A stretch of DNA of 64,000 nucleotides from Corynebacterium camporealensis (GTDB lineage: Bacteria; Actinomycetota; Actinomycetes; Mycobacteriales; Mycobacteriaceae): contig NZ_CP011311.1 in NCBI RefSeq assembly GCF_000980815.1, positions 1,503,815 through 1,567,814 on the forward strand, read 5' to 3'. Under the pieces are notes generated by a model. The model saw only the letters and a list, made by a program, of their open reading frames with translations. It was not told the origin of the DNA and did not search any database. The translations under genes were made by a program, and so were the position numbers. Of this stretch, positions 16,353 to 25,233 are shown in pieces (the stretch's first letter is position 1; every line of letters begins with the position of its first letter).

Positions 16353-17102
16353 CTAGTCGTTGCTCTCTTGCTGGGCTTTGGCAGCGGCGATAACGGCATT
16401 GCGTTTGTCGAGTTCTGCTTGGGCGCGCTTGGGATCGGGTTTGCGGTTGCCCTTGGTGTTGAGCAGGGAAACACCCAGTAGCAGTGTCCAGACGGTCTGT
16501 ACGTCGCTGCTCATGCGCTCCCACAGGCCAGGGCGGTCGGTCATGAACAAGAACGCCACAAAGCCAATAGCGACGATGACCATTAGTACCCACGTCAATC
16601 CGCGAGCAGCGCTGTTGAGCATCGGGCGCTGGTTGTCGTTGGTGAGAACATCGCGGGAAGCCAACGCTGCAGAGGCCATAAGAGCAAGGCCCAGCACCAT
16701 GGACACGATTACTGCTCCACCGTGCACGGTGGACTGCACGTTAGCCGGAACGGCCGCGGCAACGCCCATGGAGATAGCCTGCACAATGGCAATGGCGCCG
16801 GTGCGCATGCCGCCACGGGCTTGGTTGTAGCGTTGTGCGGCAATCAGCAGTGCACCCGCAACTGCCAGAATCACAGCAGAAGCGCCGAGGCCTACGTTGA
16901 ACCACAGATGGCCAGGGCTGCAGATGTAGCGGGAGATGAACTGATCGTCGCTAAGAACGCACTCGGTCACGCCAAGGTCGCTGGTGAGGTTTGCAGACAG
17001 CTGATACATGCCGTCCCACTGTGCAATGGCGATGGCTTGGCCGATAAAGGCCAGCAGGGCGCTACAGATAAAGAGGAATCCGGCGGTCTTGCGTTGTGTC
17101 AT
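16353..17102 (-). CDS. DUF998-like membrane protein
   Basis: This is an integral membrane protein of 249 residues with about six hydrophobic segments (about 8-28, 68-88, 100-118, 125-147, 168-186 and a shorter one near 200). It has an externally placed loop containing SANLTSDLGVTEC and CSPGHLWFNVG. That arrangement, SDLG followed by an SP...FN motif, resembles DUF998 proteins. A charged, Ala-Lys-rich cytoplasmic tail (about 215-249) is unusual and helical. The gene is transcribed on its own, just downstream of the proS terminator and convergent with rpf. No function is known. Confidence 0.65.
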   Translation of the reverse strand: MTQRKTAGFLFICSALLAFIGQAIAIAQWDGMYQLSANLTSDLGVTECVLSDDQFISRYICSPGHLWFNVGLGASAVILAVAGALLIAAQRYNQARGGMRTGAIAIVQAISMGVAAAVPANVQSTVHGGAVIVSMVLGLALMASAALASRDVLTNDNQRPMLNSAARGLTWVLMVIVAIGFVAFLFMTDRPGLWERMSSDVQTVWTLLLGVSLLNTKGNRKPDPKRAQAELDKRNAVIAAAKAQQESND

Positions 17103-17122
17103 GACTTGCCTTTCTACGACAT

Positions 17123-17179
17123 AAAAAACCCACCGCTTCCCTGTTCTACCCGCTTTGGGGTGGAAAGGAAGCCGGTGGG
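17123..17179 (-). terminator. rho-independent terminator after proS
   Basis: On the minus strand CCCACCGGCTTCC pairs with GGAAGCGGTGGG (one bulged base), followed by TTTTTT. The loop is long (about 27 nt). Confidence 0.85.
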
Positions 17180-17225
17180 CGTATCGCCTTACGTAAGTAG
17201 GCTCACGAGCTTTAGTCGCGCCAGC

Positions 17226-19007
17226 TTACTTACCTTCGCGGACGAGCTCGAGAAGCTTGTCCACGGCTTGGTCGGCTGGGACCTCGAAGGTTTCGCCGCC
17301 GCGGATGCGCAGTTCGATCTTGCCGTCCTTGAAGGCGCGGCCCAGGATGGCAGCGAATGGCATACCGAGGAGTTCGGCATCCTTGAACTTCACGCCGGGA
17401 GAGACCTTCGGGCGGTCATCGAAAAGTACTTCCAGGCCGGCGTCGTCGAGTTCGTCGACCAGCTTCTTACCGGCTTCCATGGCAGCGGCATCCTTGTTGG
17501 CCACAGCGACGTGCACCTTGAAAGGTGCGACCTCGACTGGCCAGCGCAGGCCCTTGTCGTCGTGACGCTGCTCAGCCAGAACGGCCAGCAAGCGGGTGAC
17601 GCCGATGCCGTAGGAACCCATGGTTGGGACGGCGCGCTTGCCGTTTTCGTCGAGGATCTGCACGTTGAAAGCCTCGGTGTATTTGCGGCCCAGCTGGAAG
17701 ATATGGCCCAGCTCAATACCGCGCTCCAGGGTCAGCGTGCCCTGGCCTTCGGGAGCCGGGTCGCCTTCCTTGATTTCGGCGGCTTCGATGTACTCGTCGA
17801 CTTCAAAGTCGCGGCCAGCCACCAGGTTAGTGACGTGCTGGTTCGGGGCATCAGCGCCGGTGATCCAGGCACTGCCCTTGACCACTCGTGGGTCGGCGTA
17901 GACCTTCACGCCATTAGTGTTCAGTGCCTTCGGGCCAACGTAGCCCTTGACGAGGAAACCGTTGCGCTCGAAGTCTTCGTCGCTAGCCAGCTCAAATTCG
18001 ACTGGCTCCAGGGAGGCTTCCAGACGCTTTTCGTCCAGGGCGCGATCGCCTGGGATGAGCACGGCGGCCAGCTCCCACTCGCGCTCTTCGTCTTCGGCGT
18101 CTGCGACAGGTTGAGCGGTCTTGATCACCATGCACTTCAAGGTGTCAGAAGCCTCGACCTTACGGCCATCGACTTCCATGCCAGCTTCGTTCGCCCACTC
18201 GACCAGGGTGTCAATCGTCGGCGATTCCGGAGTGGAGTGCACCTGTGCTTCCGGCTGGTCCTCAATGGAACGCTCTTCTGGCACCTGGGTCACGACTGCC
18301 TCAACGTTGGCAGCGTAGTCACCGTCGGTGGCGCGCACGAAGGTGTCCTCGCCGACCTCAGAGATAGCCAGGAACTCCTCGGAAGCAGAACCGCCCATCG
18401 CACCAGAGGTGGCCTGGCAAATGGTGTAATCAATGCCCAGACGGTCAAAGATGCGCTGGTACGCCTTGCGGTGGCGGGCATAAGACTCGTCCAGGCCTTC
18501 ATCGGTCATATCGAAGGAGTAAGAATCCTTCATCGTGAACTCACGGCCACGCAGCACACCTGCGCGCGGGCGCTCTTCGTCACGGTACTTAGTCTGAATC
18601 TGGTACAAGGTGACCGGGAAGTCCTTGTAGGAGGAGTACATGTCCTTGACTGCTTGGGTGAACATCTCCTCGTGCGTTGGGCCCAGCAGCATGTCTGCGC
18701 CCTTGCGGTCCTTCAAGCGGAAAAGGTTGTCACCGTATTCCGTCCAGCGATCCGAAGCTTCATAAGGCTCACGTGGCAGCAGTGCCGGGAAGAGCATCTC
18801 CTGGCCGCCAATGGCGTCCATCTCTTCACGGACTACATTTTCGATGTTGCGTACGGTTCGCAGTCCTAGCGGCAACCAGGTGTAAATTCCCGGCGCGGCA
18901 CGGCGCACATAGCCGGCGCGCACCAGAAGCTTGTGGCTGGGGACTTCGGCATCTGCGGGATCCTCACGCAGGGTGCGGAGGAAGAGTTCGGAAAGACGGG
19001 TGATCAT
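17226..19007 (-). CDS. proS: prolyl-tRNA synthetase
   Basis: ProRS charges tRNA-Pro. The 593-residue product is the bacterial class II form. Motif 1 region [15 protein letters not shown] (about 33-47), motif 2 [19 protein letters not shown] (about 138-156) and motif 3 near [15 protein letters not shown] (about 457-471) frame the editing (INS) domain (about 220-400) that clears Ala-tRNA-Pro. The anticodon-binding domain ends the protein. The ATG has TATATT 7 nt upstream and no Shine-Dalgarno sequence, suggesting a leaderless mRNA from a promoter back-to-back with yaaA. A strong terminator follows. Confidence 0.98.
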   Translation of the reverse strand: MITRLSELFLRTLREDPADAEVPSHKLLVRAGYVRRAAPGIYTWLPLGLRTVRNIENVVREEMDAIGGQEMLFPALLPREPYEASDRWTEYGDNLFRLKDRKGADMLLGPTHEEMFTQAVKDMYSSYKDFPVTLYQIQTKYRDEERPRAGVLRGREFTMKDSYSFDMTDEGLDESYARHRKAYQRIFDRLGIDYTICQATSGAMGGSASEEFLAISEVGEDTFVRATDGDYAANVEAVVTQVPEERSIEDQPEAQVHSTPESPTIDTLVEWANEAGMEVDGRKVEASDTLKCMVIKTAQPVADAEDEEREWELAAVLIPGDRALDEKRLEASLEPVEFELASDEDFERNGFLVKGYVGPKALNTNGVKVYADPRVVKGSAWITGADAPNQHVTNLVAGRDFEVDEYIEAAEIKEGDPAPEGQGTLTLERGIELGHIFQLGRKYTEAFNVQILDENGKRAVPTMGSYGIGVTRLLAVLAEQRHDDKGLRWPVEVAPFKVHVAVANKDAAAMEAGKKLVDELDDAGLEVLFDDRPKVSPGVKFKDAELLGMPFAAILGRAFKDGKIELRIRGGETFEVPADQAVDKLLELVREGK

Positions 19008-19038
19008 GGTGAAAAATATACCCCGCTAGGCTAGGTCT
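19008..19038. promoter_or_regulatory. back-to-back leaderless promoters proS / yaaA
   Basis: In 31 bp, TATATT (minus, 19015-19020) lies 7 nt before the proS ATG, and TAGGCT (plus, 19027-19032) lies 6 nt before the yaaA ATG. This is the tightest divergent pair in the window. Confidence 0.6.
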
Positions 19039-19794
19039 ATGCTTATTATCCTCCCTCCTTCTGAAACCAAAGCGCACGGCGGGTCCGGTGACCCCCTCGA
19101 TTTGGGGACACTTTCTTTTCCGGAATTGAATGAAATCCGTGCTGAGAATGCAGCTGACCTGCAAGCACTCGATGTCGAGGAAGCACTTGGCGTATTAGGC
19201 ATTTCTGAGAAGCTGCGCGAGGAAGCTGAATCCAATAGGCAGCTGGATACCACCCCTACTCTTCCCGCAATTCACCGCTACACGGGGGTGCTTTACGATG
19301 CCCTCGATGCCTCCACCCTGTCCGATTCGGCCCTGGAACGTCTCGCCATCGGCTCCGCGTTGTTTGGCGTGGTGCGCGCACAGGATCAGATTCCGCACTA
19401 CCGGCTTTCTGGTGGCACCAAGCTGCCGCGTCCCGATGGCAGCACCCCCACCATGAAGGCGCGTTGGGGTAAGTCCATTACTCAGGCACTCGAGAACGTC
19501 GATGAGCTCGTCATCGACTTACGCTCCGGTACGTATCAGCAGCTGGGCCGGCTCAAGACCGCGGTGACCGTCCGTGTCGAAGCCATCCAGCCGGATGGCT
19601 CACGCAAGGTGGTCAGCCACTTCAACAAGTTCTACAAAGGTCAGCTGGCACGTGTGCTCGCACTATCGCCTGCCGACGCCTACTCCATCGAGGATGTTGC
19701 AGCCATCGGCCAAGCAGCCGGCTTTAACATCGAAGAACCCCAGCACGGCAAGCAGGAACTCACGATGGTGGTCGACCCAAACAAGGGCGACTAA
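19039..19794 (+). CDS. yaaA: YaaA-family peroxide stress protein
   Basis: This DUF328/UPF0246 protein's E. coli homologue lowers intracellular iron damage during hydrogen peroxide stress and binds DNA structures. The 251-residue product shows the family start MLIILPPSETK. It also has ALDASTLSDSALERL, LFGVVRAQDQIPHYRLSGG (about 111-129), DLRSGTYQQLG and the C-terminal HFNKFYKGQLARVL. Length matches the family. It is divergent from proS and convergent with the DUF4921 gene. The stop codon lies within a perfect 22-bp palindrome. The role is inferred by homology. Confidence 0.9.
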   Translation: MLIILPPSETKAHGGSGDPLDLGTLSFPELNEIRAENAADLQALDVEEALGVLGISEKLREEAESNRQLDTTPTLPAIHRYTGVLYDALDASTLSDSALERLAIGSALFGVVRAQDQIPHYRLSGGTKLPRPDGSTPTMKARWGKSITQALENVDELVIDLRSGTYQQLGRLKTAVTVRVEAIQPDGSRKVVSHFNKFYKGQLARVLALSPADAYSIEDVAAIGQAAGFNIEEPQHGKQELTMVVDPNKGD

Positions 19795-19808
19795 GCGCGC
19801 TTAGTCGC
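19787..19808. terminator. perfect palindrome spanning the yaaA stop codon
   Basis: GCGACTAAGCG is followed directly by its reverse complement CGCTTAGTCGC. The yaaA TAA (19792-19794) lies within it. There is no T-run, but its position between convergent genes fits a 3'-end structure. Confidence 0.5.
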
Positions 19809-19817
19809 ATACACGTA

Positions 19818-21125
19818 CTAATTGGCTTCCTGGTAGCGCAGACCATTATCCGCAATGCGGCATTTCTCGCCTATACGGATTCCGTCGGCGAGGTGTCCTT
19901 GCTCGCGTTGCTGGATAAGCCCGGCGCGCACACGGTCACGGAGCTGCCAGGGCGAGGTGGTGTTGATGTAAATCTTCGTCCCACCTTCAAACCCCGCCAG
20001 GGTAGAAACGCGCAGCTTGATCATGATGCGCCAGGGCTCCGCGAGCTCTTCACCCTGAGGTTGGTGGTGCCATTCTTCATTGCAGGCCACGCGGTCGCCG
20101 ACGGCAGCATGAATGGCGTGCACGATATCCGAGACCCCACGCAGCGACTGCGGGCTGTGTTCAAAGGGACGACCCGGCTCCACGGCGAAGACCTCGAGTG
20201 TCGGATAGCGATGCCCGAAACCAGCAAACGCGACTGCATAGTCGTTCTCAGCAACCAGTAGGTCGTGTTTGCGGGCGTAGTTGAGCGCCCAGTCGTTGTA
20301 CATGTTGGGATGCTCCGCCAGCAGTGCACGCTCGCGTTCAATGGCTTGGCCCAATTCGTCTACCGCGACGAGCTGTTTGTGCAGATGCTCAAAAGACGCA
20401 CCAGCATCCTTCAACCAGTTCTGGAAAGCAACCACGTAATTCGCTGCAGGCACCGTGGCATAGAGATCCTCCATCGCAGCTACGGTGAGACGAATAAACT
20501 GCTCGTGTTCGTCCACCGTCATCGTGCCCGAAGACTGCAACTGGTCAGTGTGCTGCGCGCCGGGACGGTAGTGCCGACCGCTGATAATCAAGTCGTGCCC
20601 ACCGCCGAAAAAGCCTGCGGCGGCGTCGGCGAGTTGGTCGCTGGGGACATCGTCAAGCCCTGCTGCCTTGCGCTTGGTGTGCACAATGCTGCGGACATGC
20701 TCTATGCCTTCCCGGTCTGCCAAGTAGGCATCCATGCGCTGGGCAATCTGCGGCGAGAGCTGGTGATCGTGGTTGGCCTGCCAGTAGCTAAAAGGCAGGA
20801 TTTCAAAGAGGTTAGACACGCGCCGAAACAGCGGCTCAGTCGCGTCGTACTCGCTAATAGGCAGGTTGCGAAGAATCTCACCGTTATCCAGAATGCGCGC
20901 CTTCTCCGGCGGGGTTTCCCGCTTGCGCTTCGCACAAAACGCACAGCGGGAATGCTTGTCTTCTTCAGTGAGCTCCACCGTGTCCGTCACCGGATGGCTA
21001 AAGGGCCGATTCGCTCTCCCCGGGGAAGTCCAGACCTCCGTGAGTGAAAATGGGTTGAGCTGTTTGACGGTGCCATCGGGAAGCACACGCAGCGGCGCTG
21101 GGGAATCGGTGAGATCAAAACTCAT
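19818..21125 (-). CDS. DUF4921 protein, GalT/HIT-fold relative
   Basis: This 435-residue protein resembles galactose-1-phosphate uridylyltransferase-type nucleotidyltransferases of the HIT superfamily. It has an N-terminal Cys pair in SRCAFCAKRKRETPP (about 59-73), a typical zinc-site position in GalT. Near residue 245 is EHLHKQLVAV, an HxHxQ motif in the place of the GalT catalytic His-Pro-His. Actinobacterial proteins of this kind are classed as DUF4921. Nucleotidyl transfer or hydrolysis is inferred. The substrate is unknown. The ATG has TAGGCT 7 nt upstream (leaderless). It is divergent from phzF-selO across a short region with an operator-like inverted repeat. Confidence 0.75.
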   Translation of the reverse strand: MSFDLTDSPAPLRVLPDGTVKQLNPFSLTEVWTSPGRANRPFSHPVTDTVELTEEDKHSRCAFCAKRKRETPPEKARILDNGEILRNLPISEYDATEPLFRRVSNLFEILPFSYWQANHDHQLSPQIAQRMDAYLADREGIEHVRSIVHTKRKAAGLDDVPSDQLADAAAGFFGGGHDLIISGRHYRPGAQHTDQLQSSGTMTVDEHEQFIRLTVAAMEDLYATVPAANYVVAFQNWLKDAGASFEHLHKQLVAVDELGQAIERERALLAEHPNMYNDWALNYARKHDLLVAENDYAVAFAGFGHRYPTLEVFAVEPGRPFEHSPQSLRGVSDIVHAIHAAVGDRVACNEEWHHQPQGEELAEPWRIMIKLRVSTLAGFEGGTKIYINTTSPWQLRDRVRAGLIQQREQGHLADGIRIGEKCRIADNGLRYQEAN

Positions 21126-21207
21126 GTTCTTTAGCCTAACCCTTCCCCCGACAGCCCCTGCGGTAGTACTGTAGTACTACTGCGTGCTTCTACTACAGTG
21201 GGCGGAT
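21126..21207. promoter_or_regulatory. divergent control region DUF4921 / phzF-selO
   Basis: The minus-strand TAGGCT (21133-21138) sits 7 nt from the DUF4921 ATG. The plus-strand TACAGT (21194-21199) sits 8 nt from the phzF ATG. Between them GTAGTAC-TGTA-GTACTAC (21163-21180) is a perfect inverted repeat placed over the phzF -35 region. It also contains two direct TAGTAC copies. It looks like the operator of a dimeric regulator acting on one or both genes. Confidence 0.55.
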
Positions 21208-22005
21208 ATGTCCCATCCCTTTTTCGAAGTAGATGTCTTTGCCACCACTGCATTTTCCGGCAATCCGCTCGCTGTCATCGCCAATGCGGATGATTTAAGC
21301 ACTGAGCAAATGCAGTCTATTGCGGCGTGGACTAATTTCTCTGAAACCACGTTCCTGCTGAAACCAACGAACCCGCAAGCGGATTACCGGGTGCGTATTT
21401 TTACCCCGCAGGAAGAATTCGACTTCGCCGGGCACCCCACCTTGGGCACCGCCCGGGTCTTTAAGGAACTCCACGGCACCGAAGGCACTGTGGTCCAGGA
21501 GTGCAACGTCGGACTGGTCACCGTGCGCGAGGAAGGCGGGGTGTTCTCCTTTGCCACTCCTGCCCTGCGCAAGTCCGGCCCGCTATCTGCTGCTGAGCTG
21601 CAGGACTCTTGTTCTTTCTTAGGCGTCGATAAAGATGCCGTCGTCGATGCCGCTTGGGTGGACAACGGTCCTGGCTGGCGCTTGGTGCAGCTTGCCGATG
21701 CCGCCAGCGTCCGCAATCTGCAGCCCACCGGCACTCCCGCGCTCAAGGTTGGTGTTGTGGGCATGGAGGGCGATAGCTACGAAGTCCGTGCTTTTACTCC
21801 CCGCTTCGAAGACCCCGTCACCGGTTCCTTTAATGGCGGTGCCGCGGAATTCATGCGCGCTAAAGGTGCTGTGCCAGCTTCCTATATCGCCTACCAAGGT
21901 TCCCAAGTCGGGCGTAATGGCGAAGTCCACATCCACGACGACGGCGAGGACATCTGGGTTGGTGGCCACGTCAACATCCTGGTGGAAGGCAGCCTCAACC
22001 TATGA
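21208..22005 (+). CDS. PhzF-family isomerase/epimerase-like protein
   Basis: The PhzF fold is a pseudo-dimer related to diaminopimelate epimerase. Members isomerise small acids by proton transfer. The 265-residue product begins PFFEVDVFATTAFSGNPLAV, the family's N-terminal signature. It also has WTNFSETTFLL with the catalytic Glu of the SET motif (about residue 46), RIFTPQEEFDFAGHPTLGTA (about 64-83) and DPVTGSFNGGAAEF in the second half. The ATG at 21208 was chosen over an in-frame GTG 24 nt upstream, because the homologous region starts here and TACAGT lies 8 nt before it. The stop overlaps the selO start by 4 nt. The substrate is unknown. Confidence 0.88.
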   Translation: MSHPFFEVDVFATTAFSGNPLAVIANADDLSTEQMQSIAAWTNFSETTFLLKPTNPQADYRVRIFTPQEEFDFAGHPTLGTARVFKELHGTEGTVVQECNVGLVTVREEGGVFSFATPALRKSGPLSAAELQDSCSFLGVDKDAVVDAAWVDNGPGWRLVQLADAASVRNLQPTGTPALKVGVVGMEGDSYEVRAFTPRFEDPVTGSFNGGAAEFMRAKGAVPASYIAYQGSQVGRNGEVHIHDDGEDIWVGGHVNILVEGSLNL

Positions 22006-23336
22006 TTTCCCACGAGTTCGACAAGCGCTTACCCCAGCTGTGCGCCCGTGCGGAAGGCGAAGCACAACCCCATCCGCAGCTGGTCCAACTCAACGAAGAA
22101 CTGGCTACAGAACTCGGCCTGGATCCGGACTGGCTGCGCAGCGACGACGGCATCAACTTCCTACTCGGCCGCAGCGATGAACCCGCGCATGCGCTAGCCT
22201 ATGCCGGCTTCCAATTCGGCCAATACAACCCACAGATGGGCGATGGCCGCGCACTCCTACTCGGGGAAGTCGAAGCCAACGGGCAGCTGTGGGACTTGCA
22301 ATCCAAAGGTACCGGGCTCACCCCTTATTCCCGCTGGGGGTCCGATGGCCGCGGCACACTGCGTTCCATGCTGCGCGAGTGCCTCTTCTCCGAATCCCTC
22401 CACGCTTTAGGTATCCCCACTACTCGTTCCCTGGCAGTCATTTCTACCGGCCGCATCATCCAACGTCAGTACCAAGAAGAAGCCGGCGTAGTCGTGCGCG
22501 TGGCGGCTAGCCACCTGCGCGTCGGCACGCTACACCTAGCCGCACAGACCGGCGATGTCGCGTCCGTGGTGCGCTGGGCCATAGAGCGCCACTACCCTGA
22601 CCTCGACCCACTGGACTACCAGGGCTTCTACCGCGCACTGCTGCAGCGCCAAGCTTCCACTGTGGCCGCGTGGCAAGCCACCGGCTTTATCCACGGGGTG
22701 ATGAACACCGACAACACCACCTTGTCCGGACAGACCATCGACTTTGGCCCGTGTGCGTTCATGGAAAGCTATAGCCCGGATACCTGCTTTTCCAGCATCG
22801 ATACTCATAGTCGCTACCGCTTTGGCAACCAGCCGGATATCCTCGCCTGGAACCTAGTTCGTGCCGCAGAATCCATGCTGCCGCTTTTCGATGACAACCC
22901 CAACTCAGCCATCGAATTCGCCCAGGACTGCATCAATGACTACCCGCACACCTTCGATGCCGCTTACCGCAAGATGCTGAAAGAGCGCCTCGGCATCGAC
23001 GAGAAACTCGCCCCGGCTTACCGCCACGCGATGGAAACCCACGCACCCGATATCACCCACGCCCATCTCGCACTAAGAGATGCTGCACAAGGAGATCGCA
23101 GTGCTATCGATAAGCTCATGCCCAATGAGCCCTTCGTTGAGCAGTTCCTGGATTCCAATCCAGAAGTCCCGCACGTGCCACGCGTTATCCCGCGCCCCCG
23201 GAACGTCGAAGCCGCACTGCTGGACTTAGAGGAATACGAGCGTTTCCTCCACGCAGTTACCCACCCTTATGATGCGTGCCCTGAGTATGAGGAGCCCGGC
23301 AACCTCGATGATTATCTCACCTACTGCGGTACCTAA
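22002..23336 (+). CDS. selO: SelO/YdiU-family protein adenylyltransferase
   Basis: SelO is a pseudokinase that binds ATP upside-down and transfers AMP to protein Ser, Thr or Tyr. In E. coli it responds to oxidative stress and modifies redox proteins. The 444-residue product shows the conserved stretches GFQFGQYNPQMGDGRA (about 67-82), LQSKGTGLTPYSRWGSDGRG (about 98-117, the ATP-phosphate-binding region), HGVMNTDN (about 228-235), IDFGPCAFM and SRYRFGNQPDILAWNL. Bacterial homologues are often about 480 residues, so this one is slightly short but has an intact core. ATGA overlap with phzF indicates translational coupling. A terminator shared with mqo follows. Targets here are unknown. Confidence 0.92.
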   Translation: MISHEFDKRLPQLCARAEGEAQPHPQLVQLNEELATELGLDPDWLRSDDGINFLLGRSDEPAHALAYAGFQFGQYNPQMGDGRALLLGEVEANGQLWDLQSKGTGLTPYSRWGSDGRGTLRSMLRECLFSESLHALGIPTTRSLAVISTGRIIQRQYQEEAGVVVRVAASHLRVGTLHLAAQTGDVASVVRWAIERHYPDLDPLDYQGFYRALLQRQASTVAAWQATGFIHGVMNTDNTTLSGQTIDFGPCAFMESYSPDTCFSSIDTHSRYRFGNQPDILAWNLVRAAESMLPLFDDNPNSAIEFAQDCINDYPHTFDAAYRKMLKERLGIDEKLAPAYRHAMETHAPDITHAHLALRDAAQGDRSAIDKLMPNEPFVEQFLDSNPEVPHVPRVIPRPRNVEAALLDLEEYERFLHAVTHPYDACPEYEEPGNLDDYLTYCGT

Positions 23337-23366
23337 CACCGCCAGCAGGTACACCCAGGTACAACA

Positions 23367-23405
23367 AAGCCCGCCAGACAATGGATACCTGGCGGGCCTT
23401 GCTTT
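23367..23405. terminator. bidirectional terminator selO / mqo
   Basis: GCCCGCCAG pairs with CTGGCGGGC (9 bp, 11-nt loop). The plus strand continues CTTGCTTT and the minus strand TTTGTTG. Confidence 0.75.
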
Positions 23406-23428
23406 AGCTAACGCGATTCGCGCGAAGC

Positions 23429-23452
23429 GTGAACTGCACAGTGGCAGTTCAC
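23429..23452 (-). other. hairpin abutting the mqo stop codon
   Basis: GTGAACTGC-acagtg-GCAGTTCAC is a perfect 9-bp stem ending on the base next to the mqo stop codon. It lacks a T-run. The true terminator lies about 30 bp further on. Confidence 0.55.
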
Positions 23453-24964
23453 TTAGAACTGCCGCGGCTCGTCGAGCTTGAGGGTCTTCTGGGTGTACTC
23501 CCACATCTCGTCGTAGAGCTTCTGGTCCTTGGCCAGCTTGATGCCGTAGGACGGAACCAATTCCTGGATCTTCTCGCTCCACTGGATCATGTGCTCGCCG
23601 AAGCAACGCTCCAGCAGCTCCAGCATGACCGCCGGGGTGATCGAAGCACCCGGGGATGCGCCCAGCAGGCCGGCGATGGTGCCGTCCTGGTTGTTGACCA
23701 GGGTGGTGCCGAACTCGAGGGTGCCGAACTGCGGCGGGCCAGCAGGCTTGATGACCTGTACGCGCTGACCAGCGATGACGGTCTCCCAGTCATCCTCGTT
23801 AGCGGAAGGCACGTAGTCGCGCAGAGCCTCGACGCGGTCGGAGAAGGACTTGCGGACCTCGTCGACCAGGTACTTGGTCAGGCCGAACTCCTGTACGGCA
23901 ACGCCCAGGTAGGACGGAACGTTGTGCGGGCGGATGGACTTGAACAGGTCCAGGTAGGAACCCTTCTTCAGGAACTTCGGGCTCCAGCCACCGTACGGGC
24001 CGAACAGCAGGCCGCGCTCGCCGTCGATAACGCGGGTATCCAGGTGCGGCACGGACATTGGCGGTGCACCCACGGAAGCCTTGCCGTAGACCTTGGCGTG
24101 GTGCTGGTCGATGAGATCCTGGTTCTTGGCGCGCAGCCACAGACCAGAAACCGGGAAGCCAGCGTAACCTGCGACCTCGCGGACGCCCGCCTTGCGCAGC
24201 AGGTCCAGGGCGTAGCCGCCAGCACCGACGAAGACGAACTTAGCCTTAACAACGGTGATGTCGCCGGTGTGCAGGTTCTTGGTGTAGACCTTCCAACCAT
24301 CGCCCACGCGCTTGAGGTCGATGACCTCGTGGCCGTAGCGGATCTCGGTACCGGAAGCCTTGGCAGCGGTGAGGAACTGCTTGGTCAGGGCGCCGAAGTT
24401 GACGTCGGTACCGCGCTCGGTCCAGGAGATAGCAACCTTGTTGCGCTTGAAGTCGCGGCCTTCTGCCATCAGCGGCAGCTTCTCAGCGAAGACGTCATCG
24501 TCGGTGGAGATTTCCATCTCCGGAAACAGGTGGTTGTCCTTCAGCGCGTCGAAGCGACGCTGCAGGTAGTCCACCTGGATTTCACCCTGAGCGAAGGAGA
24601 CGTGCGGAACCGGGTTAATGAATTCCTTCGGATCGGTCAGGATGCCGTTGTTGAGCTGGTGGGACCAGAACTGGCGGGACTTCTGGAACTTCTCGTTAAC
24701 GCCCAGAGCCTTGGTGATATCAATTCGGCCGTTCCTCTCCGGGGTGTAGTTCAACTCGCACAGTGCGGAGTGGCCGGTACCTGCATTGTTCCAGGGAGAG
24801 GAGGATTCCATGGCCGGGCCATCGAGACGCTCGAAGATCATCTGGGTCCAGCTAGGCTCGAGTTCACGCAGCATAGCGCCCAGGGTGGCGCTCATGATGC
24901 CGGCACCGATAAGTGCTACATCGACCTCATCTACAACCTGTGCTGTTTTCTTCGCGGAGAACAC
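23453..24964 (-). CDS. mqo: malate:quinone oxidoreductase
   Basis: Mqo is a peripheral membrane FAD enzyme that oxidises L-malate to oxaloacetate and passes electrons to menaquinone. It serves as the main malate dehydrogenating step of the TCA cycle in corynebacteria. The 503-residue product has the dinucleotide-binding LIGAGIMSATLGAMLREL near the N-terminus (about 18-35), LDGPAMESSSPWNNAGTGHS (about 48-67), VFVGAGGYALDLLRKAG (about 227-243) and LLGASPGASITPAVMLEL near the C-terminus. A GTG start giving MFSAKK has GAGG 10 nt upstream. It is transcribed alone, divergent from the alpha/beta hydrolase across 269 bp. Confidence 0.98.
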   Translation of the reverse strand: MFSAKKTAQVVDEVDVALIGAGIMSATLGAMLRELEPSWTQMIFERLDGPAMESSSPWNNAGTGHSALCELNYTPERNGRIDITKALGVNEKFQKSRQFWSHQLNNGILTDPKEFINPVPHVSFAQGEIQVDYLQRRFDALKDNHLFPEMEISTDDDVFAEKLPLMAEGRDFKRNKVAISWTERGTDVNFGALTKQFLTAAKASGTEIRYGHEVIDLKRVGDGWKVYTKNLHTGDITVVKAKFVFVGAGGYALDLLRKAGVREVAGYAGFPVSGLWLRAKNQDLIDQHHAKVYGKASVGAPPMSVPHLDTRVIDGERGLLFGPYGGWSPKFLKKGSYLDLFKSIRPHNVPSYLGVAVQEFGLTKYLVDEVRKSFSDRVEALRDYVPSANEDDWETVIAGQRVQVIKPAGPPQFGTLEFGTTLVNNQDGTIAGLLGASPGASITPAVMLELLERCFGEHMIQWSEKIQELVPSYGIKLAKDQKLYDEMWEYTQKTLKLDEPRQF

Positions 24965-25220
24965 TTAACTATTACCTCTTCACTTGGATTCACTGTTTTC
25001 GCGGATTGCTTCCCAACTCTCCTGCACACTACTGGCGGAAGCAACCCGTTAACGCCGTCAGGCCCCGCCATTCCAGCGAGGCTTGCCACGCATTGCCCAA
25101 TCAGTTTACGCCGTGCGCACTCATTTGGGGACCACTACCCCACTTCCTCCCCTAATTGGGTCATAGCCTCCCGCTTGCCAGCACACAGAATCTTCTTAGC
25201 CACACCCCAGGGAAATTGCC

Positions 25221-25233
25221 TAGAGTCGAGGTT
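25221..25233 (+). promoter_or_regulatory. leaderless promoter of the alpha/beta hydrolase
   Basis: TAGAGT (25221-25226) lies exactly 7 nt before the ATG, matching the TANNNT plus 7-nt pattern of leaderless actinobacterial transcripts. The rest of the 269-bp gap to mqo shows no other feature I can support. Confidence 0.5.

Noticed and set aside
16722-18869. Antisense frame of 715 codons opposite proS and the DUF998 gene
   Set aside because: It crosses two real genes and their terminator. The translation shows no family features.
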